DNA of 64,000 nucleotides. Origin: Caulobacter sp. FWC2. Its GTDB lineage: Bacteria; Pseudomonadota; Alphaproteobacteria; Caulobacterales; Caulobacteraceae. The first letter of the stretch is position 1. The number at the start of each line of letters is the position of its first letter. Shown piece by piece: positions 37,235-46,243 of this stretch. The position numbers were made by a program, and so were the translations under genes. Location of the stretch: the NCBI RefSeq assembly GCF_002742625.1, contig NZ_PEBF01000001.1, positions 2,542,001 through 2,606,000 on the forward strand. Reading direction: 5' to 3'. Under the pieces are notes generated by a model. The model did no database searches. It saw nothing but the letters and a program-made list of their open reading frames with translations, and was not told where the DNA came from.

Positions 37235-38766
37235 TGGACGGCTCGACCACCGCCGCGTCGGCCAAGCGCGCCAAAGCCCCTAAAGCCAAGACTGGTGGCA
37301 AGCCGATCTGGCCGAAAATCCCCGCCGACTTCGTCCGCGCCATGCTGGCCGGCCACTCGGCGCTCGGCCTGGCCTTCGCGGCCCTGATCTACCTGGTCTG
37401 CTTCTCGGGCTCGATCGCCGTCTTCACCTACGAGTTCAACCGCTGGGAACAGCCCGCCGGACCGGTGCTGTACGACGCCGCGCCCCAGGCCGCCGACGCG
37501 GCTTTCCGCGCGGTCCTGGCCAAGAACCCGAAGGCCCACGACCTCTTCATCCGCCTGCCCGAGCCCGCCTCGCCCCGCCTGTCGGTGCATGGCGAGGACG
37601 CCAAGGGCGGCGAGCACACCTACCTTTTTGACGCCTCCGGCCGCTTGGCCGGTGAACAGAATCTGCCCTGGAGCGAATTCCAAGCCGAGTTGCACACCGT
37701 CCTGCACCTGCCCCGCGCCTGGGGCGGCTTCGTCGTCGGCCTGACGGGTGTGGCGTTGCTGTCCTCGTTGATTTCGGGCGTGCTGTCGCATCCGCGGGTC
37801 TTCAAGGACGCCTTCGCCTTCCGCTGGGGCGGCTCCAAGCGCCTGCAGGAGGCGGACCTGCACAATCGTATCTCGATCTGGGGCCTGCCGTTCCACCTCG
37901 TCGTGTCGCTGACGGGCGCCTTCCTGGGTCTGACGACGATCATCGTCGGGGTTCTGGCCTTGGCCACCTTCAAGGGCGACACCAGCAAGGCCTATGCTTT
38001 GTTTCGAGGTCCCACCGTCGCCGACGATCCCCGCCCGGCCGCCAGGCTGATCGACATCGCCGGCGCCCTCGAAAGCCTGAAGAGGCAATATCCGCACGCC
38101 CGCGCCAGCTACATCCTTGTCCAGCACCCCGGCGATGCCGGCCAGCACGCCAGCGTCAACCTGGTCACCGAGGGTCGCTTGTCCCGTGGCGAAACGGTCG
38201 TCGTAGACGGCGCAGGCAAGCGTCTGGGCGAGGTCGGCTACGAAAGCGGCTCGGTCGGCGTCCGCGTGCTGGGCGCCGTGGCCCCGCTGCACTTCGGCTG
38301 GTTCGGCGGCTGGCCGGTCAAGGTCGCCTACTTCCTGCTCGGCCTGGGCCTGACCACCGTGACCTCCAGCGGCGTCGCCATCTGGCTGGCCCGCCGTCGC
38401 GACAAGGGCCGCCCGGCCCCGCGTTGGGAGCGGGTCTGGATCGCCTTCGTCTGGAGCCAGCCGGTCGCCTACGCCGCCTCGGCCTTGGTCGCCCTGGTCG
38501 CGCCGGCTCCGCCTGTCGCCGTGTGGGGCCTGGTCACCCTGGCCGCGAGCGCCACGACGATCGCCTGGACGCCAGCGGTGATCTCCGCACGTCTGCGGCT
38601 TCTGTCGGCGACGCTGTTCGCCGGAGTCGCCCTGGTCCATATCGGCCTGCATGGCGGTCGCTTCGCCGATCCCGTGGCCTGGGCGGTGAACCTCGGCTTC
38701 CTCGCGGCGGCGCTGCTGATCATGGGCAGCGTGTATCTATCGCGCCCGAAACCCACAGCGAGCTGA
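37234..38766 (+). CDS. PepSY-associated transmembrane protein (putative iron-siderophore reductase)
   Basis: Inner-membrane protein of 510 residues of the PepSY_TM family. The ATG at 37234 has AAGGAG 9-14 nt upstream and overlaps the previous stop by 1 nt. Segments: first helix with LAGHSALGLAFAALIYLVCF; periplasmic PepSY-like region (PRLSVHGEDAKGGEHTYLFD); ELHTVLHLPRAWGGFVVGLT with conserved His residues; second helix LLSSLISGVLSHPRVFKDAF; DLHNRISIWGLPFHLVVSLT with two His in a helix; and several C-terminal helices. The paired helix histidines are typical of haem-binding siderophore reductases such as FoxB/FsrB-like PepSY proteins. It would reduce or release iron in the periplasm after receptor import. 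Confidence 0.85.
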   Translation: MDGSTTAASAKRAKAPKAKTGGKPIWPKIPADFVRAMLAGHSALGLAFAALIYLVCFSGSIAVFTYEFNRWEQPAGPVLYDAAPQAADAAFRAVLAKNPKAHDLFIRLPEPASPRLSVHGEDAKGGEHTYLFDASGRLAGEQNLPWSEFQAELHTVLHLPRAWGGFVVGLTGVALLSSLISGVLSHPRVFKDAFAFRWGGSKRLQEADLHNRISIWGLPFHLVVSLTGAFLGLTTIIVGVLALATFKGDTSKAYALFRGPTVADDPRPAARLIDIAGALESLKRQYPHARASYILVQHPGDAGQHASVNLVTEGRLSRGETVVVDGAGKRLGEVGYESGSVGVRVLGAVAPLHFGWFGGWPVKVAYFLLGLGLTTVTSSGVAIWLARRRDKGRPAPRWERVWIAFVWSQPVAYAASALVALVAPAPPVAVWGLVTLAASATTIAWTPAVISARLRLLSATLFAGVALVHIGLHGGRFADPVAWAVNLGFLAAALLIMGSVYLSRPKPTAS

Positions 38767-38818
38767 AGGGCCGGAGCACGCAATCCTGGACATCTCCGCA
38801 TCCATACCCACTTGCTAG

Positions 38819-38841
38819 GCGTCGCGTGAAACACGCGACGC
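38819..38841. terminator. Strong 10-bp hairpin between PepSY gene and msrA
   Basis: Perfect stem GCGTCGCGTG (38819-38828) and CACGCGACGC (38832-38841) with an AAA loop. No T-run follows, so it may be a weak terminator of the upstream operon or a structured element in the msrA leader, 28 nt before the msrA ATG. Confidence 0.45.
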
Positions 38842-38868
38842 TCTCAGCTCTTGATAGGACGCGCCGCC

Positions 38869-39387
38869 ATGAACGCCAAGGTCGAAACCGCCATCCTGGC
38901 CGGCGGATGCTTCTGGGGCGTCCAGGATCTGCTGCGCCGCTACACGGGCGTCATCTCGACCCGAGTCGGTTATTCCGGCGGCGATACGCCCAACGCCACC
39001 TACCGCAATCACGGCGACCACGCCGAGGCGATCGAGATCCAGTTCGATCCGGCCTTGATCAGCTATCGCCAGCTTCTGGAGTTCTTCTTCCAGATCCACG
39101 ATCCGACCACGCTGAACCGGCAGGGCAACGACCTTGGCCGCAGCTATCGCTCGGCCATCTTCTACACGTCCGAAGATCAGCGACGCGTGGCGGTAGAGAC
39201 CATCGCCGACGTCGACGCCTCGGGCCTGTGGCCCGGCAAGGCGGTGACCGAAGTCGAGCCCGCCGGAGACTTCTGGGAAGCCGAGCCCGAGCACCAGGAC
39301 TACTTGGAGCGGATCCCCAACGGCTACACCTGCCACTTCATCCGCCCGGGTTGGCGCCTGCCGCGGCGCGAGGGCGCCCAAGCCTGA
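38869..39387 (+). CDS. msrA: Peptide methionine sulfoxide reductase MsrA
   Basis: Thiol repair enzyme of 172 residues that reduces the S-epimer of methionine sulfoxide in proteins. The catalytic motif GGCFWG is at residues 12-17 with Cys-14 as the attacking residue. Other signatures are [20 protein letters not shown], the [11 protein letters not shown] segment, [19 protein letters not shown] and [11 protein letters not shown]. The C-terminus (RREGAQA) has no recycling Cys, as in MsrA forms that rely on other thiols. The start at 38869 was chosen so that the protein begins just before [12 protein letters not shown], matching the family; an in-frame ATG six codons upstream exists. Confidence 0.95.
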   Translation: MNAKVETAILAGGCFWGVQDLLRRYTGVISTRVGYSGGDTPNATYRNHGDHAEAIEIQFDPALISYRQLLEFFFQIHDPTTLNRQGNDLGRSYRSAIFYTSEDQRRVAVETIADVDASGLWPGKAVTEVEPAGDFWEAEPEHQDYLERIPNGYTCHFIRPGWRLPRREGAQA

Positions 39388-39414
39388 CCCCGCGAGCAAC
39401 CCTCCCCCGTGTCC

Positions 39415-39435
39415 GCATCACCTCCTGGGTGATGC
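39415..39435. other. 8-bp hairpin between msrA and the VIT gene
   Basis: GCATCACC (39415-39422), loop TCCTG, GGTGATGC (39428-39435). It begins 28 nt after the msrA stop and ends 27 nt before the VIT start. Without a T-run it is ambiguous between a terminator of msrA and a leader structure of the transporter. Confidence 0.45.
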
Positions 39436-39462
39436 AGACGCACGTCCCGGAAAGATGCCGCC

Positions 39463-40164
39463 ATGGTCCGATCCTATCGCCACCCCGAAGCCCATCTGGT
39501 CTCTCGCATCGGCTGGCTGCGCGCCGCCGTGCTGGGCGCCAATGACGGCCTGGTCTCCACGGCCAGCCTGATCGTCGGGGTCGCCGCCGCCTCCGCCAAG
39601 TCCAGCGAGATCCTGGTTGCGGGCGTGGCGGCGCTGGTAGCCGGGGCCATGTCGATGGCGGCTGGAGAATATGTGTCGGTCAGCTCCCAAGCCGACACCG
39701 AGAAAGCCGATATCGCACGGGAGACGGAAGAGCTGAAAACCGACAGCGAGGCCGAGCACGCCGAGCTGGCCCAGATCTATGTGCAGCGGGGTCTCGAACC
39801 CGAGACCGCGAAAATCGTCGCCACCCAATTGATGGCCAAGAACGCGCTGGACGCTCACGCCCGCGACGAACTGGGCATCTCGCTGGCGACGACGGCGCGG
39901 CCGGTGCAGGCGGCCCTCGCCTCCGCCGGCAGCTTCACGGTCGGCGCGGCCGCGCCCCTGATCGTCGCCGTTCTGACGCCGGCGTCCGTGATCGTTCCCA
40001 GTGTGGTCTTGGTGGCGCTGGTTTGCCTGGCGCTTCTGGGCGTCGCTGGCGCCAAGGCAGGCGGGGCCTCGCCTTGGCGAGCGGCGTTGCGCGTCACCTT
40101 CTGGGGCGCGCTGGCCATGGCCGTAACTGCCGGTATCGGCCGTATGGTGGGCACGGTCGTCTAG
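39463..40164 (+). CDS. VIT1/CCC1-family Fe2+/Mn2+ transporter
   Basis: Membrane protein of 233 residues of the vacuolar iron transporter family. The N-terminal RIGWLRAAVLGANDGLVSTA with SLIVGV is the VIT helix-1 signature. Helix 2 contains VAGAMSMAAGEYVSVSSQAD with the Met/Glu metal path. A cytoplasmic metal-binding domain rich in Glu follows (TEKADIARETEELKTDSEAE, QIYVQRGLEPETAKIVATQL). Three further helices occur after residue 140 (AALASAGSFTVGAAAPLIVA, VVLVALVCLALLGVAGA, AMAVTAGIGRMVGTVV). It probably exports Fe2+ or Mn2+ and so protects against overload. Its place between msrA and the iron-uptake operon fits oxidative/metal stress, though no operon overlap is seen. Confidence 0.9.
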   Translation: MVRSYRHPEAHLVSRIGWLRAAVLGANDGLVSTASLIVGVAAASAKSSEILVAGVAALVAGAMSMAAGEYVSVSSQADTEKADIARETEELKTDSEAEHAELAQIYVQRGLEPETAKIVATQLMAKNALDAHARDELGISLATTARPVQAALASAGSFTVGAAAPLIVAVLTPASVIVPSVVLVALVCLALLGVAGAKAGGASPWRAALRVTFWGALAMAVTAGIGRMVGTVV

Positions 40165-40317
40165 CGAGCCGGTTGGATATCGCCCGCGTGGCTGAGATCG
40201 ACTCGCACCTGAGCTGAACAGCTTGCCGCGCCACGAAATAGCTCCCAAGCTCCGCGCATCTGGCCTCGCTGCGGATGGGCGTTACGCGTCCGCGCGGGAC
40301 CGCCAGGAGGGTCTCCC

Positions 40318-41607
40318 GTGCTGAAACGAATCCTTGTCGGACTGCTGGCTCTGGCGGCCGTGGGGCTGGTCGGTTTCAGTGTCTTCGCCTGGCGGCCGGC
40401 CATCGGCAAGATCGCGCCGCCAGCGCCGTCAAGCTTCGCCCCGGACCTGATCGCGCGCGGCGAGGTGCTCGCGGGCGCCGGCTATTGCTCGACCTGCCAC
40501 ACGGCCAAGGGCGGCCAGCCGTTTGCCGGCGGCTACCCGATGAAGACGAGCTTCGGCACGATCTACTCGACCAACATCACCCCCGACGAGAAGACCGGGA
40601 TAGGCACGTGGTCGGAGGCGGCCTTCCGCCGGGCGATGCACGAGGGCGTGGCGCGCGACGGCGCCCACCTGTTTCCGGCCTTCCCCTATGATCACTTCAC
40701 CAAGCTGTCGGACGGCGATGTCACGGCGCTCTACGCCTACATGATGACGCGGCCGGCGGTCGTCGCCCCGGCGAAGCAAAACAGCGTCCCGTTCCCGCTG
40801 AACATCCGCGCGCTTCAGGCTGGCTGGAAGCTGCTGTTCTTCAAGCCCGGCCGCTTCGAGCCCGACAAGACCAAGAGCGCGGAATGGAACCGCGGCGCCT
40901 ATCTGGCCGAAGGCGTCAGCCACTGCGGCGCCTGTCATACGCCGCGCAATGTCCTCGGCGCCGAGAAGCACGACAAGGCCTTTGCCGGCGCGGCGATCGA
41001 CAACTGGATCGCCCCGCCCCTGACCGCCGCCAATCCCTCACCTGCTCCCTGGGATCAAGCCGAGTTGGTCGCCTATCTGCGCACGGGGGTCAGCCGCTAT
41101 CACGGCGTCGCGGCGGGCCCGATGGCGCCGGTCGTCCACGATGGACTCATCAAACTGCCCGACGCCGACATCCATGCCCTGGCGGTCTATTTCGCAGATC
41201 GCGACGGCGCGGCGACACGCGCCTCGACCCTGGCCCCGGCCCTGCAACGCGCGGTCGCAGCCAACCGGCTGAACGTCGGGCCGCAGAACGATCCGTCTGC
41301 AAGGCTCTACACGGCGGCCTGCGCGTCGTGCCACTACAACGGCGCGGGCCAGCCCAACCCGCTCCGTCCGGACCTGGCCCTCAACAGCGCCGTCAACCTG
41401 GATGATCCGACCAACCTGATCCAGGTGGTGCTGTACGGCGTCAGCGCCAAGGACGGCGCGCCGGGCGTGGTGATGCCGGGCTTCAGCCGCTTCAGCGACG
41501 CCGACATCGCCAAGCTGTCGACCTATCTGCGCGCGACGCGCACGGACAAGCCCGCCTGGCCGAACCTCGAGAAGAAGGTCGCGGCCATCCGCGCGCAGGG
41601 AAAGTGA
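40318..41607 (+). CDS. Three-haem membrane-anchored cytochrome c
   Basis: Cytochrome of 429 residues related to the cytochrome subunit of membrane alcohol/gluconate dehydrogenases. The GTG start at 40318 is supported by AGGAGG 8-13 nt upstream. An N-terminal hydrophobic anchor ([20 protein letters not shown]) is at about residues 5-24. Three c-haem sites occur: CSTCH at 57-61, CGACH at 203-207 and CASCH at 335-339. The region between sites 1 and 2 holds [20 protein letters not shown] and [20 protein letters not shown], typical of these multihaem subunits. It sits 7 nt before the 2Fe-2S subunit of a molybdenum hydroxylase, so it would take electrons from that periplasmic enzyme to the quinone pool or an oxidase. 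Confidence 0.92.
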   Translation: MLKRILVGLLALAAVGLVGFSVFAWRPAIGKIAPPAPSSFAPDLIARGEVLAGAGYCSTCHTAKGGQPFAGGYPMKTSFGTIYSTNITPDEKTGIGTWSEAAFRRAMHEGVARDGAHLFPAFPYDHFTKLSDGDVTALYAYMMTRPAVVAPAKQNSVPFPLNIRALQAGWKLLFFKPGRFEPDKTKSAEWNRGAYLAEGVSHCGACHTPRNVLGAEKHDKAFAGAAIDNWIAPPLTAANPSPAPWDQAELVAYLRTGVSRYHGVAAGPMAPVVHDGLIKLPDADIHALAVYFADRDGAATRASTLAPALQRAVAANRLNVGPQNDPSARLYTAACASCHYNGAGQPNPLRPDLALNSAVNLDDPTNLIQVVLYGVSAKDGAPGVVMPGFSRFSDADIAKLSTYLRATRTDKPAWPNLEKKVAAIRAQGK

Positions 41608-41614
41608 ACCAGCC

Positions 41615-42079
41615 ATGACCCAGTTCACGATCAACGGTCGGGCCGTCTCCATCGACGCCGACGAAGATACGCCCCTGCTGTGGGTGATCCGCGACGACAT
41701 CGGCCTGACCGGCACCAAGTTCGGCTGCGGCATTGGCATGTGCGGCGCCTGCACGGTCCATGTCGGCGGTCGCGCGACACGCTCCTGCATCACGCCAATC
41801 AGCGCAGTCGACGGGGCCGAGGTGACGACCATCGAGGGCCTGGACCCGGCCGGCCAGCACCCCGTCCAGCAGGCCTGGTTGGAGCTGCAGACCCCGCAAT
41901 GCGGCTACTGCCAGTCGGGCCAGATCATGCAGGCCGCCGCCCTGCTCAAGGACTTCCCCGCCCCCACCGACCAGGACATCGACGCCACCATGAGCGGCAA
42001 CCTGTGTCGCTGCATGACCTATGTCCGCATCCGCGCCGCCATCAAGCAGGCCGCCGCCGCGATGGGAGAAAAGTCGTGA
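41615..42079 (+). CDS. Molybdenum hydroxylase [2Fe-2S] subunit (IorA type)
   Basis: Iron-sulfur subunit of 154 residues. The plant-ferredoxin type [2Fe-2S] is coordinated by Cys-38, Cys-43, Cys-46 and Cys-58 ([15 protein letters not shown]). The second cluster, which also contacts the cofactor, has Cys-96, Cys-99, Cys-131 and Cys-133 ([11 protein letters not shown] and GNLCRCMTY). The first site has the C-x4-C-x2-C spacing of the isoquinoline 1-oxidoreductase alpha subunit. It has no signal peptide and is probably exported by hitch-hiking with the Tat-targeted large subunit. Its stop overlaps that gene's GTG start. Confidence 0.93.
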   Translation: MTQFTINGRAVSIDADEDTPLLWVIRDDIGLTGTKFGCGIGMCGACTVHVGGRATRSCITPISAVDGAEVTTIEGLDPAGQHPVQQAWLELQTPQCGYCQSGQIMQAAALLKDFPAPTDQDIDATMSGNLCRCMTYVRIRAAIKQAAAAMGEKS

Positions 42080-44385
42080 GCCGCCTGCCGACGAAAAGCG
42101 CACCGGGCAGCCTGCTGTCGCGTCGCAACTTCCTGGTCGCCTCCACCGGCGCCGGCCTGGCCTTTGGCTTCTCGGCCCTGGTCGAGGCGGCGATGGATCC
42201 GGCCGCGCCCGGCGGTGTTCCGATGACCGCGACCGGCCCTCGTTTCGAGCCGACCTTGTGGTTCGCCATCGATGGCGAGGGGATCGTCACGGTCAACATC
42301 ATCCGGGCCGAGATGGGCCAGCATGTCGGCACCGCCCTCGCCCGGATCCTGGCCGACGAGCTGGACGTGGCCTGGGACAAGGTCCGCATCGTCCATGTCG
42401 ACACCGATCCCAAGTGGGGCCTGATGGTCACCGGCGGCAGCTGGTCGGTGTGGCAGACCTTCCCGATCTTCAGCCAGGCCGGCGCGGCCGGACGCATCGC
42501 CCTGGTCGAGGCCGGGGCCAAGCTGCTGAACGTCTCGCCGACCGGCGGGACGGCGCGCGGCGGCGTGGTCCATGTCGGCGGCAAGTCGATCTCGTACGGC
42601 GACATCGTCAAGCGCGGCGGCGTCGCGCGGCAGTTCACGCCCGAGGAACTGGCCAAGCTGCCGATCAAGCCGGCCGCCGAGCGCAAGCTGATCGGCAAGC
42701 CGGGCAAGGCGCTGGACATCGCCGCCAAGACCAACGGAACGGCGATCTACGGCATAGACGCCAAGGTCCCCGGCATGGTGTTCGCGCGTCCCAAGCTGCC
42801 GCCTACCCGCCACGGGGCCAAGGTGCTGTCGGTGAACGACAGCGCCGCGAAGAAGATCAAGGGCTACCTGCGCTGCCTGACGCTGGAAGATCCGTCGGAC
42901 ACCGTGCCCGGCTGGGTGCTGGTGATCGCCGAGAGCTATCCGGCGGCCTTGCGCGCGTCGGAACTGGTCAAGGTGAAATGGGCCGCCGGCCCCGGCGCCA
43001 AGGTGTCGGAAAAGGACCTGCAGGACCACGCCGCAAGCCTGATCGCCAAGGCCGACGGCGGGGCGCTGCTGGAGAACAAGACCGCCGACACCGCTTCGGC
43101 CTTCAAGGCCGCCAAGTCGGTGCTGGAGCAGACCTACACCGCCGCCACCGTGCTGCACTTCCAGCTCGAGCCCCTCAACGCCCTGGCCTTCGAGAAGGAC
43201 GGGGTGATGGAGATTCACACCGGCAACCAGTGGCAGAGCCTGATCCTGCCGACCCTGGCCAAGGCCCTGGGACGTCCCGAGACCAAGATCGTCATGCGCA
43301 CCTACATGCTGGGCGGCGGTTTCGGGAGACGGCTGAACGGCGACTACGCGGTGCCGGCGGCCCTGGCGGCCAAGGCGCTGGGCAAGCCGGTCAAGCTGGT
43401 GCTGACCCGTGAGGACGACGTGCGCTTCGACTCGGTGCGCTCGCCCTCGGTGCAGACGATCCGCATGGCCTTCGACGGGGCGGGAAACATCCTCGCCCAG
43501 GAGCATCACGCCGCCGCCGGCTGGCCGACCCTGGCCAATGCGCCGGCCCTGATGCCCAAGGGCAAGAATGGCGTGGCCTATGACCCCTTCGCCATCTCCG
43601 GCGCCGACCACTGGTACGAGGTCGGCGCGCACAAGGTGCGGGCCATCAACAACGACCTGGCCAACGAGACCTTCCGTCCAGGCTGGCTGCGATCGGTGGG
43701 ACCGGGCTGGACCAACTGGGCGGGTGAGAGCTTCATCGACGAGGCCGCCCATCACCTCAAGACCGATCCGGTAGCCCTGCGGCTGAAGCTGCTGACAGGC
43801 GCGGGCGCCAACGCCGGCAGCGACGCCAGCACCAAGGGCGGCGCCAAGCGCCAGGCCGAGGTCGTCAGGCGCGCTGCCGAAGCCGCCGGCTGGGGCAGGC
43901 CCCTGCCCAAGGACACCGCCCTGGGCCTGGCCACCAGCTTCGGCCAGGAACGCGACATGCCCACCTGGGTGGCGTGCGTCGCCCGCGTCCACGTGGATCG
44001 CGCCACCGGCGTGGTCACTGTGCAAAAGCTTACCCTGGTGACCGACGCCGGGACCATCGTCGATCCCGACGGCGCCCTCGCCCAGACCGAGGGCGCGGCG
44101 TTATGGGGCCTGAGCATGGCCCTGCACGAGGGGACCGAATTCGTGGACGGCCAGGTCAAGGACCTGAACCTCGACACCTATACGCCGCTTCGGATTTCCG
44201 ACACGCCGGAGCTGGACATCCAGTTCGTCGACAGCGTCGAGGTCCCGGTCGGCCTGGGCGAACCGGCGACGACAGTGGTCGCTCCGGCCATCGCCAACGC
44301 CATCTTCCGCGCGGTCGGCGTCCGTCTGCGCCATATTCCGATCCGCTCCGCCGATGTTCTCAGCGGGCTGACAGGCCGTTCCTGA
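42076..44385 (+). CDS. Molybdopterin-binding large subunit, IorB-type aldehyde/N-heterocycle oxidoreductase
   Basis: Catalytic subunit of 769 residues of a xanthine-oxidase-family hydroxylase. The GTG start at 42076 overlaps the previous stop (GTGA). A Tat signal is seen in the first 45 residues with [11 protein letters not shown] (twin Arg at 16-17). Molybdopterin dinucleotide-binding segments include [40 protein letters not shown] and [20 protein letters not shown]. Near the C-terminus [20 protein letters not shown] contains the Glu region that acts as base. This split arrangement with a cytochrome c, and no FAD subunit, is typical of periplasmic aldehyde or isoquinoline oxidoreductases. 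The actual substrate is unknown. Confidence 0.92.
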   Translation: MSRLPTKSAPGSLLSRRNFLVASTGAGLAFGFSALVEAAMDPAAPGGVPMTATGPRFEPTLWFAIDGEGIVTVNIIRAEMGQHVGTALARILADELDVAWDKVRIVHVDTDPKWGLMVTGGSWSVWQTFPIFSQAGAAGRIALVEAGAKLLNVSPTGGTARGGVVHVGGKSISYGDIVKRGGVARQFTPEELAKLPIKPAAERKLIGKPGKALDIAAKTNGTAIYGIDAKVPGMVFARPKLPPTRHGAKVLSVNDSAAKKIKGYLRCLTLEDPSDTVPGWVLVIAESYPAALRASELVKVKWAAGPGAKVSEKDLQDHAASLIAKADGGALLENKTADTASAFKAAKSVLEQTYTAATVLHFQLEPLNALAFEKDGVMEIHTGNQWQSLILPTLAKALGRPETKIVMRTYMLGGGFGRRLNGDYAVPAALAAKALGKPVKLVLTREDDVRFDSVRSPSVQTIRMAFDGAGNILAQEHHAAAGWPTLANAPALMPKGKNGVAYDPFAISGADHWYEVGAHKVRAINNDLANETFRPGWLRSVGPGWTNWAGESFIDEAAHHLKTDPVALRLKLLTGAGANAGSDASTKGGAKRQAEVVRRAAEAAGWGRPLPKDTALGLATSFGQERDMPTWVACVARVHVDRATGVVTVQKLTLVTDAGTIVDPDGALAQTEGAALWGLSMALHEGTEFVDGQVKDLNLDTYTPLRISDTPELDIQFVDSVEVPVGLGEPATTVVAPAIANAIFRAVGVRLRHIPIRSADVLSGLTGRS

Positions 44386-44953
44386 ACGCGTCGAGCCGCG
44401 TCACAACCGTCTTGGAAACGGCGCTTAAGAAGTGGTCAAACGCTTGACCAGAGCGCCGAGCAGCGTCGTGGTCTCCGGCTCGGGCGGGCCGACAAGGTCC
44501 GCCGGCGCACCAATGTGGCCGGCCGCCCATGAAGTCGACGAAGAGCTTCTCGCCCGCCAGGTGCTCTTGCCGCATGACGAGGCCGAAGCGTTTGCGACTT
44601 TTCTGAAGGCGGCGACAGAACTCGCGGTAAGACATTGCATCACCGCTCGGCACGCTATCCTCGTACTCCTCCCAGAGCATGTAACGATCTACGCCCTTTT
44701 TTCGGAGCTGCGCCTCTACAATAGTCCAGTCTGGCTCGATGAATTTATTCTCGCCCTCCCTTTTTGGGTTAATGCCGGCCGCAATCTCGTCGTCGGTTAA
44801 TGATCGGACGTGTTCAGTCGTCCAGCCAAGTTTGAGCGCTACTGATTTGTACCTCGAAACTGTTGAATGGGCGCAGTTCAGACGCAGCGCGATCCTTCGG
44901 GCGCTGTGATCAGTGGACAACGCCTGCATAACTATAGCTCTATGATCTACCAT
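44386..44953 (-). pseudogene. Truncated IS21-family transposase (IstA-like) fragment
   Basis: Only the first third of an IS21-type transposase is recognisable, at about 44953 down to 44522. It has an N-terminal HTH (DHSARRIALRLNCAHSTVSR) and the stretch MSYREFCRRLQKSRKRFGLV with EHLAGEKLFVDFMGG, which in IstA proteins leads into the first catalytic Asp. After this point the frame runs on without family similarity and stops inside the end of the large-subunit gene. No IstB helper and no terminal inverted repeats were found by eye. An in-frame Met at 45016 would lengthen the N-terminus. The remnant marks the left edge of a region with a different gene style. Confidence 0.75.
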
Positions 44954-45041
44954 TTGCCTCTCCACGTTCTTGGGAGGCGGATAGGCGCGCGACATCGCGC
45001 CGTGCGGTCGGCGCACGGTTGACAGCGGCGCGTGAGCGAGG

Positions 45042-45078
45042 GAAATTTAGAAACCGGTTCCAAACGGTTCTAGATTTC
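45042..45078. repeat. Imperfect inverted repeat
   Basis: Left arm GAAATTTAGAAACCG (45042-45056) pairs with right arm CGGTTCTAGATTTC (45065-45078) apart from one bulge and one mismatch. It lies in the non-coding stretch between the transposase fragment and the Ner-like gene. It may be an element end or a regulatory dyad. Confidence 0.4.
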
Positions 45079-45083
45079 AGACG

Positions 45084-45110
45084 CCCCGGACGCGCCAACG
45101 TCCGGGGTTT
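45084..45110 (+). terminator. Hairpin terminator-like structure
   Basis: Perfect 9-bp stem CCCCGGACG (45084-45092) and CGTCCGGGG (45099-45107), loop CGCCAA, then TTTCGCTT on the plus strand. No plus-strand gene ends nearby; the closest is the molybdenum hydroxylase 700 bp upstream. It could be that operon's terminator displaced by the transposon fragment. Confidence 0.55.
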
Positions 45111-45144
45111 CGCTTATCCGCCAAGCTAAAAATTCAAGTCAGAT

Positions 45145-45390
45145 CTACTGGGGCGCTTCTCCCTCGGTTCTTTGCTGATAGCGCTCCGGCCAAAGATCTC
45201 GCGGGGCAAGACCCAGGGCCCCGGCGATCGCGCTTTCAATGCGCTCGGATCGACGTAGACCTTGGCTCACAGTCGTCACAGTCGACGCGCGAACCTCCAG
45301 CTGCCGAGCGATCGCTGAAAGCGACGTGCCTCGAAGTTGAAGGCTGGCCTTGATGCGCTGATGTTGCCGCATGGCTGGAGTCATGCGCAT
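45145..45390 (-). CDS. Ner/Nlp-like phage-type DNA-binding protein
   Basis: Small regulator of 81 residues. The helix-turn-helix is seen in HQRIKASLQLRGTSLSAIAR, continuing QLEVRASTVTTVSQGLRRSE and RIESAIAGALGLAPRDLWPE. The order IKA-LxxRGxSLxxIAR, VxxxTVxxVxxG and IAxALGLxPxxLWPxRY is the signature of Mu Ner and Nlp/SfsB proteins, which act as early transcription repressors. Starts at 45390 or 45375 are both possible. It is divergent from the CI-like gene at 45426, with a dyad in the 35-nt gap, so the pair resembles a phage lysogeny switch. Confidence 0.8.
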   Translation of the reverse strand: MRMTPAMRQHQRIKASLQLRGTSLSAIARQLEVRASTVTTVSQGLRRSERIESAIAGALGLAPRDLWPERYQQRTEGEAPQ

Positions 45391-45391
45391 A

Positions 45392-45410
45392 TCTAACGAA
45401 AGAAGTTAGA
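45392..45410. promoter_or_regulatory. Operator-like dyad between Ner-like and CI-like genes
   Basis: TCTAAC (45392-45397) and GTTAGA (45405-45410) form a perfect 6-bp inverted repeat with a 7-nt spacer. It occupies most of the 35-nt gap between two divergent phage-type regulator genes, so either protein could repress both. Confidence 0.55.
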
Positions 45411-45425
45411 CTAAAGCTAGCACAA

Positions 45426-45860
45426 ATGGGTATGCTGATGGCTGACTATCCCAACGCCGCTATAGGACTGCGCCTGCTCCGGCTTCGACAAGCCAAGGGT
45501 TTAACCCAGGCGGGAATGGCCGACGCCGCGGGATTGGGCCTTCGCACGTACCAAAACTATGAGCGCGGTGAGCGCGAGGTATCCGCCACGGCCGTGCGCA
45601 ACCTCTATCGTGTGTTTGGAGTCGATCCGGTCTGGCTATTGGACGGCGGCGACACCGATCCGCGAGACTACGCGGCAGAGGTGGATTTCCAATTGCTCAC
45701 GATAGTGCATGAAGAGGTAGAGCGCCGCTTGGCGGGACGGTTGCGCCCGCTTGAGCAGGCCCGAAAGGTCGAGCTCATCATGTTGATCTATCGCCATTTC
45801 GTCAGCGTCCGGGGCGCTGATCCGGCGTTTCTCGACCATGCAATGCGGTTGGTCGCCTAA
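45426..45860 (+). CDS. XRE-family (CI-like) regulator
   Basis: A 144-residue regulator. An N-terminal XRE HTH covers about residues 13-70 (GLRLLRLRQAKGLTQAGMAD, LGLRTYQNYERGEREVSATA, VFGVDPVWLLDG). The C-terminal part (residues 80-144) is helical, QLLTIVHEEVERRLAGRLRP and VELIMLIYRHFVSVRGADPA, and has no peptidase domain, so it is not a full SOS-cleavable CI. Three in-frame ATGs occur within the first five codons; none has a strong ribosome site, which is common for leaderless repressor transcripts. It is divergent from the Ner-like gene and translationally coupled to the next gene. Confidence 0.82.
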   Translation: MGMLMADYPNAAIGLRLLRLRQAKGLTQAGMADAAGLGLRTYQNYERGEREVSATAVRNLYRVFGVDPVWLLDGGDTDPRDYAAEVDFQLLTIVHEEVERRLAGRLRPLEQARKVELIMLIYRHFVSVRGADPAFLDHAMRLVA

Positions 45861-46198
45861 TGAATGACAATCAGCCCAGTCCGACGAAGCAGCTGGCGAC
45901 GCCCGAAACCGAACGTCTGCGCGCTAGGATCAGAAGCCTGCTTGCCGACGAAGCCTGCGAGGCCTGCACTTCGGAGACTTGCTTGGCGCATATGCCACGA
46001 ACGGAGCGCTGGGCTCGGATGCTGATTGTTGGCGCCGTGATCGGATGGATGCTGGCTCAACTGGGATTTCCGCAAACGCGCTGGATTTCGGAATGGCTCT
46101 GCTATGGCGTCGCCGCTATGGGCACGGTCATGCTTCACCATGGCCGCCGCCGACGTCACCTCATCGCAAAATCGGCTGGATCGGATGCACAGGTGTAA
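45860..46198 (+). CDS. Hypothetical protein with membrane segments
   Basis: Predicted protein of 112 residues. Its ATG overlaps the stop of the CI-like gene (TAATG), which supports a real coupled gene. The N-terminal 50 residues are charged and helical with a Cys cluster, ADEACEACTSETCLAHMPR, containing three Cys and one His that could bind a metal. Two hydrophobic stretches follow: MLIVGAVIGWMLAQLGFP and WLCYGVAAMGTVMLHH. A basic tail RRRRHLIAK suggests the C-terminus is cytoplasmic. No family is recognised. Confidence 0.6.
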   Translation: MNDNQPSPTKQLATPETERLRARIRSLLADEACEACTSETCLAHMPRTERWARMLIVGAVIGWMLAQLGFPQTRWISEWLCYGVAAMGTVMLHHGRRRRHLIAKSAGSDAQV

Positions 46199-46243
46199 CG
46201 CTGAGGATATGCGCGCCGAGCGCGACGCATTTTCATCCCAAGA

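Noticed and set aside
42019..44025. Long minus-strand frame opposite the molybdopterin subunit
   Set aside because: Low-complexity composition typical of antisense frames in GC-rich DNA; the plus-strand gene has full family motifs.
45060..45110. tRNA or tmRNA end as an attachment site for the island
   Set aside because: GGTTC resembles a T-arm fragment, but no acceptor stem or matching repeat on the other side of the island was found.
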